Shown in pieces: positions 62,092 to 64,000 of a DNA stretch of 64,000 nucleotides. Made by a program: the position numbers and the translations under genes. Where the stretch lies: positions 62,001 to 126,000 of the forward strand of contig NZ_VWMY01000006.1 of assembly GCF_008905045.1 (NCBI RefSeq), given 5' to 3'. The stretch's first letter is position 1; each line of letters begins with the position of its first letter. The notes under the pieces are model-generated. The model was not told the origin of the DNA. It was given only the letters and a program-made list of their open reading frames with translations, and did no database searches. The DNA is from Streptomyces albicerus (GTDB taxonomy: Bacteria; Actinomycetota; Actinomycetes; Streptomycetales; Streptomycetaceae).

Positions 62092-62697
62092 TCAGGGCAT
62101 CAGGGTTTCGACGAGCGTCTCCTGAAGCCCGCCCAGCCACAGATACGCCATCACCATCGGCTTGCGCGGATCCTCGTCCGGCAGCCGGTAGAGGAGGTCG
62201 GTGTCCTCCTCGTCGACGACGTCGAGGCGGGAGCCGATCGCCAGGCGCAGGTCGTTCAGGGCGCGCAGCCACTGCTCGGACTCCTCGGCGGACAGCTTGA
62301 GGATCGCGCCGCCCTCGCCCTGGACCGTCAGCGCGTCCAGGGAGCGGATCACCGCGAGGGCGTTGTCGCGCTTGCCCGCGCGCAGGTCGTTCTCGGTGAA
62401 GCGGCGGAACTCCGCGGAGTACGCCCGCTGCTCCTCGGCCTGCTCCGGCGAGTTCGCCTCGACGTCGGGTCCGCTGTACGCGTCCGGGAAGAGGCGCTGC
62501 AGCACGGGGTCGGAGGGCGGCTCGCTCGGGCCCTCCGCGAACAGTTCGGCGAGCGGATCGTCGGAGGAGTCCTCACCGGGGCCCGGTCCGATGAGCTCCA
62601 GGAGCTGTACGGCGAGGGAGCGGATGATGGAGATCTCGACCTCGTCGAGCGCGACGGCCGCGCCGCCGCCGGGGAGCGGTTCGAAGTGTCCTGGCAT
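62092..62697 (-). CDS. DUF2017 protein
   Basis: A 201-aa protein with the family opening MPGHFEPLPGGGAAVALDEV and the helical core EFRRFTENDLRAGKRDNALA, SAEESEQWLRALNDLRLAIG. DUF2017 genes follow clpS in most actinobacteria, so a role connected with ClpS/ClpAP is likely but undefined. No membrane segments. Confidence 0.92.
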   Translation of the reverse strand: MPGHFEPLPGGGAAVALDEVEISIIRSLAVQLLELIGPGPGEDSSDDPLAELFAEGPSEPPSDPVLQRLFPDAYSGPDVEANSPEQAEEQRAYSAEFRRFTENDLRAGKRDNALAVIRSLDALTVQGEGGAILKLSAEESEQWLRALNDLRLAIGSRLDVVDEEDTDLLYRLPDEDPRKPMVMAYLWLGGLQETLVETLMP

Positions 62698-62791
62698 CAG
62701 GTTGCGTCGCTACTTCCGTACTGCGCGCTGCGTCGGGTTGTTGCCGGTCCTGTTGTTGTTTCCGGTGCTGCGGGGCCTACTGCGTCCGGTG

Positions 62792-63109
62792 TTACTTCCG
62801 GTCCTGCTGGAGGGTGGCCCACAGACCGTAGCCGTGCATGGCCTGTACGTCGCGTTCCATCTCCTCACGGGTGCCGCTGGAGACCACGGCCCGGCCCTTG
62901 TGGTGGACGTCGAGCATGAGTTTGGTGGCCTTGTCCTTCGAGTAGCCGAAGTACGACTGGAAGACGTAGGTCACGTAACTCATCAGGTTGACCGGATCGT
63001 TGTGGACGATGGTCACCCAGGGGACGTCGGGCTCGGGTACGGCGAAGACCTCCTCCGCCGACTCGGTCTTTTCGGTCTCTAGGGGTGCGGGAGCCGTCAC
63101 ACGGCCCAT
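62792..63109 (-). CDS. clpS: ATP-dependent Clp protease adaptor ClpS
   Basis: A 105-aa adaptor that delivers N-degron substrates to ClpC/ClpAP. The conserved core is [63 protein letters not shown] 63109 (MGRVTAPAP) gives the usual length. It precedes DUF2017 by about 95 bp and is divergent from pncB. Confidence 0.95.
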   Translation of the reverse strand: MGRVTAPAPLETEKTESAEEVFAVPEPDVPWVTIVHNDPVNLMSYVTYVFQSYFGYSKDKATKLMLDVHHKGRAVVSSGTREEMERDVQAMHGYGLWATLQQDRK

Positions 63110-63190
63110 GCTGCCACCACAGGTGGGTACCCGGCCAAACGAGCCCCACAAATCGTCAGAGTGACGAGATTAGGGGTAGCATCCTTTGCC

Positions 63191-64000
63191 ATGAACACTG
63201 CGGACCTAGGGCTGCCGGTGGACGTGCCGTCGACAGCGCTCTTCACGGACCACTACGAGCTGACCATGCTGCAGGCCGCCCTCAAGGGCGGCACCGCCGA
63301 CCGGCGTTCGGTCTTCGAGGTCTTCACGCGCAGGCTGCCCGAAGGGCGCCGCTACGGCGTCGTGGCGGGGACCGGGCGGGTGCTGGACGCGGTCGAGAAC
63401 TTCCGCTTCGACGCGGACGTCCTCGGCTTCCTGCGCGAGCGCAACGTCGTGGACGGCCCGACCCTTCAGTGGCTGGCCTCGTACCGCTTCAGCGGCGATG
63501 TCTGGGGCTACCCGGAGGGCGAGGTGTACTTCGCCGGCTCGCCGATCCTGCGGGTCGAGGGCTCGTTCGCGGAGTGCGTGCTCCTGGAGACCGTGATCCT
63601 CTCCATCCTCAACCACGACTCGGCGATCGCGGCCGCGGCCTCCCGGATGGCCTCGGCCGCCGGCGAGCGCCCGCTGATCGAGATGGGCGCCCGGCGCACG
63701 CACGAGCTGGCCGCGGTGGCCGCGTCCCGGGCGGCGTACGTCGGTGGCTTCACCACCACCTCCGACCTGGCCGCGGGCTTCCGCTACGGCATCCCGACGG
63801 TCGGCACCAGCGCCCACGCCTTCACCCTGATCCACGACAGCGAGCGGGACGCCTTCCGGGCCCAGGTGGACTCGCTCGGCCGGGGCACGACGCTGCTCGT
63901 CGACACGTACGACGTCGCCGAGGCCGTCCGGCTGGCCGTCGAGGCGGCCGGGCCCGAGCTCGGGGCCGTGCGTATCGACTCCGGCGACCTGCTGCTCGTG
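63191..64000 (+). CDS. pncB: Nicotinate phosphoribosyltransferase (5' part)
   Basis: The frame from ATG 63191 is open to the end of the window (270 codons). It begins MNTADLGLPVDVPSTALFTD, HYELTMLQAALK, and contains FEVFTRRLPEGRRYGVVAGT, the HDSAIAAAASRM region, EMGARRTHELAAVAASRAAY and GIPTVGTSAHAFTLIHDSER, ending in VRIDSGDL. These are the nicotinate phosphoribosyltransferase motifs; the enzyme makes nicotinate mononucleotide in the Preiss-Handler NAD salvage route. The 3' end is outside the window. The divergent clpS gene is its usual neighbour in streptomycetes. Confidence 0.95.
   Translation, partial: MNTADLGLPVDVPSTALFTDHYELTMLQAALKGGTADRRSVFEVFTRRLPEGRRYGVVAGTGRVLDAVENFRFDADVLGFLRERNVVDGPTLQWLASYRFSGDVWGYPEGEVYFAGSPILRVEGSFAECVLLETVILSILNHDSAIAAAASRMASAAGERPLIEMGARRTHELAAVAASRAAYVGGFTTTSDLAAGFRYGIPTVGTSAHAFTLIHDSERDAFRAQVDSLGRGTTLLVDTYDVAEAVRLAVEAAGPELGAVRIDSGDLLLV

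Overview
The window looks like core chromosome of a Streptomyces species or a very close relative. The evidence is uniformly high G+C coding DNA with many GTG/TTG starts, a class E sortase, the WhiJ-like HTH + DUF397 + anti-sigma-like ATPase module, a nagF/nagE1/nagE2 N-acetylglucosamine PTS cluster with DasR-type sites, the clpS-DUF2017 and mec/cysO/cysM cysteine cluster with a short Cys-ending leader peptide, and rare TTA codons confined to accessory genes.

Layout. 1-7.35 kb is ordinary core: end of a Gfo/Idh/MocA oxidoreductase, a heme-degrading-family protein, an FAH-family hydrolase, a YidC paralogue with a DUF6412 protein, an HxlR regulator divergent from an MFS exporter, a class E sortase and a SEC-C protein. 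7.35-25.6 kb is an accessory/defence island. It opens with a NaeI-like type II restriction system (endonuclease, Vsr repair nuclease, cytosine-5 methyltransferase) and an McrA-like HNH nuclease. A WhiJ/AbaA-like regulatory trio follows. Then comes a run of minus-strand genes: a possible wHTH protein, a PIN-like nuclease, a 1863-aa DUF1998 helicase, and two proteins I do not recognise that are translationally coupled to the helicase. The island ends in a graveyard of gene fragments (a second HTH tail + truncated DUF397, a WD40 fragment, an internally deleted ABC-F gene).

25.6-44.5 kb is mixed core and regulatory content: VOC proteins, TetR, CPBP protease, isochorismatase-family protein, DUF1876, esterases and SGNH hydrolases, a GlxA-type regulator, a PucR-type regulator, DUF445, DUF1707, and a three-gene ABC-2 exporter. 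44.6-57.3 kb holds a class A penicillin-binding protein, an SMR efflux gene broken by a small hairpin element, a GroES-like protein, DUF3618, Bcp peroxiredoxin, tRNA-Leu(TAG), an ArsR-type regulator, RdgB, RNase PH, the nag PTS genes and an MBL-fold hydrolase. 57.5-64 kb holds a membrane-tethered MazF-like protein, cysM-cysO-leader peptide-mec, an amino-acid permease, DUF2017, clpS, and the start of pncB, divergent from clpS.

How genes work together. CysM, CysO and Mec form the thiocarboxylate-dependent cysteine route. The CysO here ends two residues beyond its Gly-Gly, so Mec trimming should be required. NagF supplies the IIB domain for the NagE1/NagE2 IIC permeases. DasR-type boxes lie between nagF and nagE1, and as a pair before nagE2. 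The NaeI-like nuclease, methyltransferase and Vsr form a complete R-M-V set. The most promising candidate for an undescribed system is the helicase operon at 15215-23845, possibly together with the PIN-like and wHTH genes just downstream of it.

Small repeats recur. A roughly 60-bp element with a GCCCCTTTAGGGGC-type core is found at three convergent gene junctions, with a related inverted copy between nagE1 and nagE2. A second, different palindromic repeat sits between mazF and cysM.
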